From: Desulfobulbaceae bacterium UBA5173
GTDB lineage: Bacteria; Desulfobacterota; Desulfobulbia; Desulfobulbales; Desulfobulbaceae
Direction: 5' to 3'
NCBI GenBank assembly: GCA_002413355.1
Contig: DHWV01000073.1
Span: 1 to 13,179 of the forward strand
Length of the DNA: 13,179 bases
In this document: positions 1 to 5,143 of the stretch, piece after piece
Layout: each line of letters opens with the position of its first letter
Position numbering within the stretch: the first letter of the stretch is position 1
Program-made: the position numbers and the translations under genes
The notes under the pieces: model-generated
Told to the model about the DNA's origin: nothing
Databases searched by the model: none
Seen by the model: only the letters and a program-made list of their open reading frames with translations

Positions 1-450
1 ATGCTGTTTCTGATCTTTGCCCACCGGCACAACCTCAGCCTGATACAGCAAAATATCTGCTGCCATCAGCACCGGGTAGGCGAAGAGGCCGTGGCTGGCG
101 GCGATGCCTTTGGCTGTTTTGTCCTTGTAGGAATGGCAGCGCTCCAGCAGGCCCATTGAGGTAACAGTTGACAATATCCACGCCAGTTCGCAAACTTCCG
201 GCACGTCTGACTGCACCCAAAAAATGCACTTGTCCGGGGCAAGGCCAATAGCGAGAAAATCTGCCGCCGCCTCTAAAGTTCCTAAGGCGAGTTTATTCCG
301 GTCATGAACACTGGTGAGCGCATGAAGGTCAACGATGAAGGCGTACAGTTCAGAACTTTCCATGCGGGAAAGCATAGGCTGCATCATGCCGAAGTAATTA
401 CCAATATGGAGTTTCCCTGAAGGCTGAATGCCGGAAAGGATGCGTTTCAT
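1..450 (-). CDS. trpS: Tryptophanyl-tRNA synthetase, N-terminal part (runs off window)
   Basis: Class I aminoacyl-tRNA synthetase that charges tRNA-Trp with tryptophan in the cytoplasm. The reverse strand from ATG at 450 reads 150 uninterrupted codons to the window edge, so the C-terminal half and the KMSKS loop lie outside. Visible hallmarks are the opening M-K-R-I-L-S-G-I-Q-P-S-G, the HIGH-type signature HIGN at residues 15-18, and the Rossmann-fold stretch ending in A-D-I-L-L-Y-Q-A-E-V-V-P-V-G-K-D-Q. All of these are typical of bacterial TrpRS. The family is usually about 330 residues long. No good ribosome-binding site precedes the ATG, but the start matches the family N-terminus exactly. 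It lies 130 bases downstream of the YafK-like gene on the same strand, so it may have its own promoter or be read through from upstream. Identification is secure; only its regulation is uncertain. Confidence 0.97.
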   Translation of the reverse strand, partial: MKRILSGIQPSGKLHIGNYFGMMQPMLSRMESSELYAFIVDLHALTSVHDRNKLALGTLEAAADFLAIGLAPDKCIFWVQSDVPEVCELAWILSTVTSMGLLERCHSYKDKTAKGIAASHGLFAYPVLMAADILLYQAEVVPVGKDQKQH

Positions 451-580
451 GAGGTTTGCTTGGTTCAGAAGAAATTCAAGGGAAGCGCAGGAAGGACAAC
501 ATGCCGCAGAAGAAGACAGAAACCATGATCAGCACGTGATCGATGAGCAAGAAAAAACATCCATCGTTACATAATGTTCT
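451..580. other. Intergenic gap between yafK-like gene and trpS
   Basis: This gap separates two minus-strand genes. I see no convincing promoter hexamer pair or terminator. It contains an inverted repeat, GATCA-5nt-TGATC, at 527-541 with a CACGTG core. In the reading frame that follows the YafK-like stop there are 34 further sense codons, the later ones hydrophobic, before a TGA at 478-476. No start codon with a ribosome-binding site supports calling them a gene. Confidence 0.5.
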
Positions 581-1387
581 TCAGAGGTTCTCTGGGAATT
601 TTTCCTCGACATCAATCTGTTGTTTGATCATGACTAATCTATTCTGGAGAGCATTTTTCCGCACAGCATATTTTCCTTTATCCGCTCCGATGAACGGAAC
701 GTTGTGGGTCGATTCAAATGCATCATACCCTTCCTTCAAATTCTCCCAAAATGCTGCCCATGGGGAATTTTTATTCCGGTCGATATTTTCCTTTGTCATG
801 CGGAATGGAAAGATATGAATGCTAACTTGTTGCTGTCCTTGGAGAAAGGCTTGGTAGGTGAGCAGGTAAATCTCTTCAATTTGAAGATTTCCCATGGCAA
901 AGCATCCTTGAGAGAGGCACTTGCCATGCACCATGACATCGCCACCCGTGCGTTTGTTCTCGCGGTCAACTGCATTAGGATAACCGATGTCAAAGGAAAG
1001 ATGATATCGGCTGGCCGGGTTGAGCTGACCGCCCGAAACGGTGTAAAATCCCTCTGGACTTTGCTGGTCACCCTCAAGCAGCTTGGGGCCGACGGTGCCT
1101 GAGTACGTGCAGATCGGATAGGTTTTGAATAGCTCAAACTGTTCCCCATTCCGCACCCAAACTTCTAGTTGCTTAGGCAGTTTGAAGACGCGCATAAAGA
1201 CCGGTGCGCCAAGACGAAGACCCTTGGCAGCGAGCTGCCGCTCCACTCTGGGCCGGGCGTTGGCCATAAAGGTGTCAGCTTTCAGGCTGCTGGCGGGCAG
1301 CCCATCTAGTAGCTGGGCTGATGACAAAGCAGAAGCAAAAAAAATGGCGGTCCCGATAAACGAGCTGAACAAAATGCTGTGTCGCAT
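581..1387 (-). CDS. yafK: Secreted L,D-transpeptidase-fold enzyme, YafK/DpaA type
   Basis: 268 residues. A hydrophobic signal peptide spans about residues 1-24, cleaved near A-L-S-S-A, placing the enzyme in the periplasm. The YkuD/L,D-transpeptidase catalytic region covers about residues 85-185: K-T-Y-P-I-C-T-Y-S-G-x-x-G-P-K, then S-P-E-G-F-Y, then the catalytic motif H154-G-x6-G161-C162-F-A-M. The G-C-F-A-M form is typical of the YafK branch. E. coli YafK (DpaA) is known to cut the bond between Braun lipoprotein and peptidoglycan rather than form crosslinks, so detachment or remodelling of wall-linked proteins is a fair expectation here, but substrate is not proven. The ATG at 1387 is preceded by AAAAGGAT. 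The gene starts 45 bases after the CsgG/HfaB-like stop, so the two are probably cotranscribed. A true transpeptidase activity is the alternative. Confidence 0.88.
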   Translation of the reverse strand: MRHSILFSSFIGTAIFFASALSSAQLLDGLPASSLKADTFMANARPRVERQLAAKGLRLGAPVFMRVFKLPKQLEVWVRNGEQFELFKTYPICTYSGTVGPKLLEGDQQSPEGFYTVSGGQLNPASRYHLSFDIGYPNAVDRENKRTGGDVMVHGKCLSQGCFAMGNLQIEEIYLLTYQAFLQGQQQVSIHIFPFRMTKENIDRNKNSPWAAFWENLKEGYDAFESTHNVPFIGADKGKYAVRKNALQNRLVMIKQQIDVEEKFPENL

Positions 1388-1394
1388 AGACAGT

Positions 1395-1410
1395 ATCCTT
1401 TTAAAAGGAT
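1395..1410. promoter_or_regulatory. Perfect 16-bp palindrome overlapping the yafK-like ribosome-binding site
   Basis: ATCCTTTTAAAAGGAT is fully self-complementary. On the minus strand its second half (AAAAGGAT) is the probable Shine-Dalgarno of the YafK-like gene, ending 7 bases before the ATG. It may be an operator, or a weak fold with stem ATCC/GGAT that hides the ribosome-binding site, or chance. The sequence is seen; the function is inferred. Confidence 0.35.
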
Positions 1411-1432
1411 CGGCTGAAAAAATGAAAGGCCG

Positions 1433-2596
1433 TTACAGAAGAGAATCGTTCTGCTTAGCCATCTTTTCCAGCTTTGCAGGATCAACCTTCATGTAGAGCT
1501 GGATGAACAAATCGCCAAGATTGCTTTTGGTGTGAGGAATCAACATGTCGTGTTCTGACTCATAGGCTGTGATTGCCATTTGCAAATCAGCATCATAATT
1601 TTTGTCGATTTTCCCACTGTACTGCTTCAGCTCTTTGAACATCAGCTTCAGATATTTTATCCGTTCTGACTCGTCAAGCGCAAGCCATTTCTGATATGCA
1701 GATACCGTTGCATCTGGAGACGGGCCGTCAGCTGAAAAACACGAAGAAAAATTAATTTGCTGATAAATTCCACGAAGTGCCCACAGCACGGCAGCCTCAA
1801 CCAGCGTCCGCTGCGCGCCGTGCAGTCCTTCTTTGATTTTTGCCTGCGTGGCAAAGCTCATGCTCCCTTCTCCATACCCCAGACCTATGGAGAATTTATC
1901 TGATTCTGTGTAGCTGTTCAACGTTAGCGTGGTTGCTGCGCCAACAGTGTTTTTAAAGGCATCTCCCAAATATACTGCTAAAGACAGGCTGCGCGAAGCT
2001 TTGGACAGGCCGTATTCAAGCTGCGCTTCGCCTTGACTTCCTTTTGTTTCCGCGCCACTGCTGTCACCTTTGTTGATATAATCAGAGGTGTCATTCTGCG
2101 TGTACACGCCTTTCACTCTGATTGCAGCAACTGCTCCGTACATTTTAACAAGGTCTCGGACATAAACTGGATTCAGCATTCCAAATTTGTCTTCCTGTAT
2201 CAGTCCTATCGGCAATGAATAAGGAATAATAATTTTTTTTTGCGAAATCGTGCGCCTGATGATCGCTTCAAAGTCATACTTGCCGCCATCAGCCAATGGA
2301 CCGTTTTCCCGGCCATATCTTCCTGTTAAAATTTTACTTTCCGGCACCACCGGCACGGTGCCGTCATAGAAATCATCGACCAGCAAAAGAATGGCCTTGC
2401 TCTCCCCTTTGTTGACTGCCTGCCCCATGCACTTCAGCGTCTCTGTCAGATTTGTCAATGCCGGATGAGGTGTCTCTGATGTGATATTGGACATTGACGA
2501 ATTGACATTTGAGCAGCCGCTGACCGCACCCGTAAGTAGACAGGCTGTAATGAGCCATGCTATAAACCAGCTAATTGTTTTTTGCGTGATCAACAT
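1433..2596 (-). CDS. hfaB: CsgG/HfaB-family outer-membrane secretion lipoprotein
   Basis: 387 residues from the ATG at 2596. Residues 6-27 form a lipoprotein signal peptide with lipobox V-S-G-C, lipidated Cys28, which decides this start over longer TTG options up to 2674. Residues about 48-290 look like the CsgG/HfaB fold: an opening L-x-x-T-L-x-C-M, a strand I-L-L-L-V-D-D-F-Y-D-G-T, a Ser/Thr/Gly-rich stretch (about 165-250) suited to a beta-barrel hairpin, and a helix G-A-Q-R-T-L-V-E-A-A-V-L-W-A-L-R-G-I-Y (260-278). In curli (CsgG) and Caulobacter holdfast anchoring (HfaB), this family forms an outer-membrane pore that exports small amyloid-like subunits. About 100 extra C-terminal residues follow, including a peptidoglycan-binding-like segment (334-370). 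It sits downstream of three small exported proteins, its likely substrates. No good ribosome-binding site is seen. HfaB is a closer match than CsgG by eye. Confidence 0.78.
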   Translation of the reverse strand: MLITQKTISWFIAWLITACLLTGAVSGCSNVNSSMSNITSETPHPALTNLTETLKCMGQAVNKGESKAILLLVDDFYDGTVPVVPESKILTGRYGRENGPLADGGKYDFEAIIRRTISQKKIIIPYSLPIGLIQEDKFGMLNPVYVRDLVKMYGAVAAIRVKGVYTQNDTSDYINKGDSSGAETKGSQGEAQLEYGLSKASRSLSLAVYLGDAFKNTVGAATTLTLNSYTESDKFSIGLGYGEGSMSFATQAKIKEGLHGAQRTLVEAAVLWALRGIYQQINFSSCFSADGPSPDATVSAYQKWLALDESERIKYLKLMFKELKQYSGKIDKNYDADLQMAITAYESEHDMLIPHTKSNLGDLFIQLYMKVDPAKLEKMAKQNDSLL

Positions 2597-2724
2597 GTGA
2601 TGCCGAAGGAGAACACTGTGTTCAACGGCAGATGAAAAAGACAAAGCAACAGAATGGAAAAAAATCTGCTGCAAAAGAGGTCTTCACGGGAGGTAAACGA
2701 CTGGATATGACAGCAGGATGTCAG
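2597..2724. other. Gap between 119-residue secreted protein gene and hfaB-like gene
   Basis: This is a 128-base stretch. The hfaB-like frame is open back to about 2674 but codes for an unlikely N-terminal extension ahead of the lipoprotein signal. A small inverted repeat, TGACA-6nt-TGTCA at 2708-2723, lies immediately after the stop of the upstream gene but has no T-run. No convincing terminator or promoter is seen, so transcription probably continues into hfaB. Confidence 0.4.
2611..2623. promoter_or_regulatory. 13-bp palindrome just upstream of the hfaB-like start
   Basis: GAACACTGTGTTC is a perfect palindrome around a central T and lies 14 bases before the ATG at 2596. It occupies the place where a ribosome-binding site would be expected, and no Shine-Dalgarno is visible there. 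It could be a regulator-binding site or an RNA fold controlling pore translation. The function is inferred. Confidence 0.3.
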
Positions 2725-3084
2725 CTATTGACATTCAAATACAATTGTGTTGACATCAAGGTATTGGAACGCGTCCCCGGAGCCTTCATTATAATTACCG
2801 TAAAAAACGCACTTCGGTTCAACTGGGTTGTCAACAATAATACTGCTGCCGGGAAGAGTATAACCATTCGTTGACGGCGAGGTGCCGTTGGAATTGACAC
2901 CTGTTGTTGCGACAGCGACAACTTCCTTCTTTGGCATGACGCTGTCCTTCAAACTTATCACAGAATTCAAGCTTGGAGTCATCGCCACATCAGGAATTTC
3001 TGTTTTCCTGATCTCTGCGGTTCCTATCCTCTGCCATGCAAGGAGAAGGAACAGAAGAACAAATAGGAAGCCTGTTGTTTTCAT
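2725..3084 (-). CDS. Small secreted protein with two C-terminal-region cysteines, unknown function
   Basis: 119 residues, not recognised as a named family. Residues 1-23 form a clear Sec signal peptide with a long Leu/Phe core and probable cleavage after G-T-A. The mature part is Ser/Thr/Val/Asn-rich and low in charge. It has only two cysteines, Cys92 and Cys118, the latter penultimate. These could form one disulfide. The end F-Q-Y-L-D-V-N-T-I-V-F-E-C-Q loosely resembles the Q-G-I-N-V-I-T-S-C tails of the two upstream proteins, so it may be a degenerate relative or a capping or nucleating partner. It begins 15 bases after the upstream stop and is followed by the CsgG/HfaB-like pore, so it is a candidate export substrate or accessory protein comparable in position to HfaA/HfaD or curli accessory genes. 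The start ATG is supported by the signal peptide; the ribosome-binding site is weak. Confidence 0.72.
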   Translation of the reverse strand: MKTTGFLFVLLFLLLAWQRIGTAEIRKTEIPDVAMTPSLNSVISLKDSVMPKKEVVAVATTGVNSNGTSPSTNGYTLPGSSIIVDNPVEPKCVFYGNYNEGSGDAFQYLDVNTIVFECQ

Positions 3085-3099
3085 AGCTGGCCTGCATTC

Positions 3100-3534
3100 T
3101 TAATTGCATGAATCACAGCTTGTGATAACATTGATGCCCTGGATACTGCCAATGTTGCTACGTGAATTCATAGTGACAGAGCCACTGACAAGCGTCATTT
3201 GCAAGATGGAATCCGCGCTGCCACGATATACATTGACTCCTTGGACTACATTGTCGCCCTCGGATAATGTCAGCAAGAGATTTTGCTCCAAGACGGCAAC
3301 CTGAACTGCTTTTCCGCTGTAAGAAGGAGTTGCAATCACATTTAGACCCTGCGTGCCGCTGCTGTCGCCATACGATTCGAGACTTAACTCGCTGCCTGCT
3401 TGAATGCCCTGAAACAGTCCTGAGTCAAAAGCTTCTGTGAACTGATCTAATACAGTAAAATCTGCCCCTGATGAGCCTATCGGATTACATAACAGCACAG
3501 TTAAGGATGCGATCAGGCATATTTTTTTCACCAT
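3100..3534 (-). CDS. Secreted QGxN-repeat protein A (curlin/HfaA-like subunit candidate)
   Basis: 144 residues. A Sec signal peptide covers residues 1-23. The mature chain is small, acidic and rich in Ser, Gly, Val, Asn and Gln. Q-G-x-N motifs occur at 62-65 (QGLN), 98-101 (QGVN) and 132-135 (QGIN), about 35 residues apart, with a possible partial copy QGIQ at 42. Each is followed by beta-prone residues (N-V-I, N-V-Y). The protein ends T-S-C-D-S-C-N, a CxxC pair at Cys140 and Cys143, and has no other cysteine after the signal peptide. It is a clear paralogue of the gene at 3705-4136. Regular Gln/Asn steps in a small exported protein beside a CsgG/HfaB pore suggest a fibre or anchor subunit. 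Curlin repeats are shorter (about 22 residues), so this would be a related design and not a true curlin. A strong ribosome-binding site GGGAGGAA (3541-3548) lies 6 bases before the ATG. Confidence 0.8.
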   Translation of the reverse strand: MVKKICLIASLTVLLCNPIGSSGADFTVLDQFTEAFDSGLFQGIQAGSELSLESYGDSSGTQGLNVIATPSYSGKAVQVAVLEQNLLLTLSEGDNVVQGVNVYRGSADSILQMTLVSGSVTMNSRSNIGSIQGINVITSCDSCN

Positions 3535-3540
3535 TACCGT

Positions 3541-3548
3541 TTCCTCCC
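3541..3548 (-). promoter_or_regulatory. Strong Shine-Dalgarno for QGxN protein A
   Basis: The minus strand reads GGGAGGAA with 6 bases to the ATG at 3534. It is one of the two best ribosome-binding sites on this strand in the window, consistent with a highly produced structural subunit and in contrast to the poor site of the pore gene. Confidence 0.7.
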
Positions 3549-3646
3549 GGCTGCCGACGTTTCATCCGCACACCAATGCCCCTGTTTGCAGATAACTTTT
3601 AATCAGGCACAGCCTGTCGGCATGTTCACGCAGAACATACAGTCAA

Positions 3647-3696
3647 GGCAGAGGAATAGCTGAATAACGCTGTTCAGTTTCCGAGTTTCCTCTGCC
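3647..3696 (-). terminator. Intercistronic stem-loop between the two QGxN genes (attenuator or RNA stabiliser)
   Basis: A perfect 10-bp inverted repeat, GGCAGAGGAA (3647-3656) with TTCCTCTGCC (3687-3696), encloses a second hairpin, CTGAA (3660-3664) with TTCAG (3673-3677). It starts 8 bases after the stop codon of protein B. No T-run follows on the minus strand, so it is not a classic intrinsic terminator. It more likely limits readthrough or protects the 3' end of the protein B message, raising B relative to the downstream genes. The sequence is seen; the role is inferred. Confidence 0.55.
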
Positions 3697-3704
3697 GAAG
3701 CAGG

Positions 3705-4136
3705 TCACTCACAGCCTGCCGCCCCGCAGGTGGTGACCAAGTTAATGCCCTGAATGGCATTAACACTGTTGGATGAGCTGACAGTTGCTATTCCGGCCAC
3801 ATCGGTGGCCTGCATCGCCATCACCTGCACCTCGCCTCGATGCAAGTTGACAGCTTGAGCAGATCTGCCTTCACCGCCCACTGCGTCAATTGCCAGATCA
3901 CCTGCCAGAGAGGCACTTTGCTTAGAACCGGGCAGGCCGTTGCCGACCACCACGTTACCACCTTGGTCCGAGCCATTGTCATAGGTCGAACTAATAGATA
4001 GATCCTGAGTGGTTGCAAGCTCTTGAGCAATGCCTTCGACGATGCCCTCAAATGGGTCGAATAAGGCACCCGCCATAGCTGCCGGAGGAGAGAGACACAG
4101 ACCTAATACTGCTGCAAAGCTGATTTTTTTCCACAT
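3705..4136 (-). CDS. Secreted QGxN-repeat protein B (curlin/HfaA-like subunit candidate)
   Basis: 143 residues, first gene of the minus-strand cluster. Signal peptide 1-22 ends A-A-M-A before G-A-L-F-D-P. The mature part is Ser/Gly/Ala/Val/Asn-rich and acidic. Motifs QGGN (58-61), QAVN (94-97) and QGIN (129-132) are spaced 36 and 35 residues apart, matching the 36 and 34 of protein A. R-G follows the middle motif at the same offset in both. It ends T-T-C-G-A-A-G-C-E with Cys137 and Cys142, the only cysteines outside the signal peptide, the second penultimate. Function is inferred from the paralogue and the nearby CsgG/HfaB-like pore: an exported subunit of a surface fibre or attachment structure. 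It has an AAGGAGAT ribosome-binding site (4141-4148) and a plausible promoter upstream. A stem-loop follows its stop, suggesting it is made in excess of the genes behind it. Confidence 0.82.
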   Translation of the reverse strand: MWKKISFAAVLGLCLSPPAAMAGALFDPFEGIVEGIAQELATTQDLSISSTYDNGSDQGGNVVVGNGLPGSKQSASLAGDLAIDAVGGEGRSAQAVNLHRGEVQVMAMQATDVAGIATVSSSNSVNAIQGINLVTTCGAAGCE

Positions 4137-4140
4137 GATT

Positions 4141-4148
4141 ATCTCCTT
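4141..4148 (-). promoter_or_regulatory. Shine-Dalgarno for QGxN protein B
   Basis: The minus strand reads AAGGAGAT, with the AGGAG core 6 bases before the ATG at 4136. It is close to ideal and confirms the start codon. Confidence 0.75.
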
Positions 4149-4201
4149 TTGACTGAAAAAAGCAAATTGAATGTCAAATTTTTGCCTTTTTTCCTACATT
4201 A

Positions 4202-4230
4202 ACTATAAATTAACAAACGAAACAAAGCAA
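4202..4230 (-). promoter_or_regulatory. Sigma70-like promoter for the QGxN/pore cluster
   Basis: On the minus strand, TTGCTT (4225-4230) and TATAGT (4202-4207) are separated by exactly 17 bases in an AT-rich setting, about 65 bases before the start of protein B. A closer TTGACA (minus strand, around 4170-4175) lacks a matching -10. Confidence 0.45.
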
Positions 4231-4364
4231 GCGGAAAAACAAAAAAATAGCAAAAATGCGCTGCGCAGAACTCGCACTGAAACGCCGGTTTTCTGCACGA
4301 AAAAGCGGTGCTGATCTACGATGGATGGCAAGGAATGTCGCAAAGAAAAGATACTGCTTGCCGC

Positions 4365-4393
4365 TTGCCGGATGCGCCTTCGGAGAGTAAGAT
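4365..4393 (+). promoter_or_regulatory. Candidate promoter for the propeller-like protein
   Basis: TTGCCG (4365-4370), 17 bases, then TAAGAT (4388-4393), each matching 4 of 6 consensus positions. It ends 47 bases before the ATG at 4441. The -35 is identical to that of the better promoter at 5070-5098, which strengthens an otherwise weak call. Confidence 0.35.
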
Positions 4394-4440
4394 TGCGTAA
4401 ACACAACTTCAGCAGAACAATTCAGCATGAAAAAGGAAAG

Positions 4441-5040
4441 ATGAGAAAAATTTTTGCATTATGTTCACTCCTTCTGCTGTCCGCGCAGACAGGAAATGCC
4501 GCACTGGGCGGCGGCCCGCGTTTTCTGGACACTTGGTCAGAGATGAATAGCTGGGAATCAGGCTCAAGTCCCGTGGATTTCGCCCAAACGCTGGACAAAA
4601 AATTGGTCTTTGTTTTGGGCCGAGACGGCAATGTGCAAGTGTACTCCGCTGTCGGCGAGCAGATCGGCACAGTCGCAGTCGAGGGCCAAGCGACAGCAAT
4701 TGACATTGACCCGCGCGGCAAAACGCTGTACGCAATTGATCGAAACGGTTTCTGCTCAGTGTTCAGTGTTTCCTTGGCTACAGGCGCGGTGGACGGCACA
4801 CGGCGAAGCCGCTGGCGGACTCAGACAAGACCGGTGGATGTCGCCTGCCTGCCCGACCGGGGCCTGGTCTTTGTTTTGGAGGCAGACAGCATCATTCGGG
4901 TCTATTCCACTTCCGGCGAGCTGAGGCACTACTTGCCTGTACCGAAAGGCATTTCCGCCCTTGATCTTGTCCCGCGCCGCAACATGCTCTATCTCGTCAA
5001 CCGGAACGGCTTCTACGCCGCCCTACGCCTCGACTTCTGA
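4441..5040 (+). CDS. Periplasmic two-module propeller-like protein, unknown function
   Basis: 199 residues from ATG 4441; the frame is open upstream but only this ATG gives a signal peptide (residues 1-20, ending G-N-A-A). GGAAAG sits immediately before it. The mature protein consists of two copies of a module of about 75 residues: residues 31-110 and 124-199. Each runs W-x-[ST]-x-[ST]-x-P-V-D, then L-V-F-V-L, V-Y-S-x-G-E, a DxxPRxxxLY step and a final [DN]-R-N-G-F. This resembles beta-propeller blades (WD40/YVTN/NHL-like). The same module is the N-terminal domain of the next gene, a DsbA-like oxidoreductase, so the two probably act on a common partner or bind one another. Two modules are too few for a closed propeller, so it may oligomerise. 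It has two free cysteines, Cys105 and Cys136. It diverges from the QGxN/pore cluster. No function is known to me. Confidence 0.8.
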   Translation: MRKIFALCSLLLLSAQTGNAALGGGPRFLDTWSEMNSWESGSSPVDFAQTLDKKLVFVLGRDGNVQVYSAVGEQIGTVAVEGQATAIDIDPRGKTLYAIDRNGFCSVFSVSLATGAVDGTRRSRWRTQTRPVDVACLPDRGLVFVLEADSIIRVYSTSGELRHYLPVPKGISALDLVPRRNMLYLVNRNGFYAALRLDF

Positions 5041-5068
5041 ACATGCGGCCAAAACAGGCTTTGTTCAG
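5037..5068 (+). other. Inverted repeat overlapping the stop codon of the propeller-like gene
   Basis: CTGAACA (5037-5043) and TGTTCAG (5062-5068) are perfect complements. A smaller internal pairing, GGCC with GGCT, lies between them. No T-run follows and the next promoter begins two bases later, so it is at best a weak terminator or a 3' end protector. Confidence 0.35.
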
Positions 5069-5069
5069 C

Positions 5070-5098
5070 TTGCCGGACACGGTGCGGGACAGTATAAT
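5070..5098 (+). promoter_or_regulatory. Sigma70-like promoter for the DsbA-like gene and downstream operon
   Basis: TTGCCG (5070-5075), 17-base spacer, perfect TATAAT (5093-5098), 45 bases before the ATG at 5144. It is the best promoter match seen in the window and likely drives the DsbA-like, phoH and ybeY-pdxJ genes together. Confidence 0.65.
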
Positions 5099-5143
5099 GC
5101 CTGCATTGCATTCACCTCTGCCACTTTTTCATCAAGGAAAAAA

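Larger units (their letters stand above)
4137..4440. other. AT-rich divergent intergenic region
   Basis: These 304 bases separate QGxN protein B (minus) from the propeller-like protein (plus). The half near protein B is very AT-rich with runs of A on the plus strand. It holds a good ribosome-binding site and promoter for the minus-strand cluster and a weaker promoter candidate for the plus-strand gene. The open frames here (for example from 4321) lack coding character, and I see no gene. Confidence 0.7.

Noticed and set aside
476..580. 34 sense codons after the YafK-like stop in the same minus-strand frame, with a hydrophobic segment
   Set aside because: No ATG with a ribosome-binding site at a sensible place and no recognisable protein. 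It could be a decayed gene, but chance is adequate.
2597..2674. Longer N-terminus for the CsgG/HfaB-like protein from TTG codons up to 2674
   Set aside because: It would bury the lipoprotein signal peptide behind 26 residues without a ribosome-binding site. The ATG at 2596 gives a normal lipoprotein N-terminus.
3604..3616. Small hairpin CAGGC-3nt-GCCTG in the gap between the QGxN genes
   Set aside because: Only five pairs and no T-run. It is overshadowed by the larger stem-loop at 3647-3696.
4170..4175. Perfect TTGACA on the minus strand near the protein B gene
   Set aside because: No acceptable -10 hexamer lies 16-18 bases downstream, and the start would fall too close to the coding region.
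4321..4440. Forty-codon extension ahead of the propeller-like protein
   Set aside because: Arg/Lys-rich, non-signal sequence overlapping the likely promoter. ATG 4441 begins a standard signal peptide.
4961..5143. In-frame extension of the DsbA-like protein back to 4961
   Set aside because: It overlaps the upstream gene in another frame and includes the TTGCCG/TATAAT promoter. ATG 5144 has a ribosome-binding site and a signal peptide.
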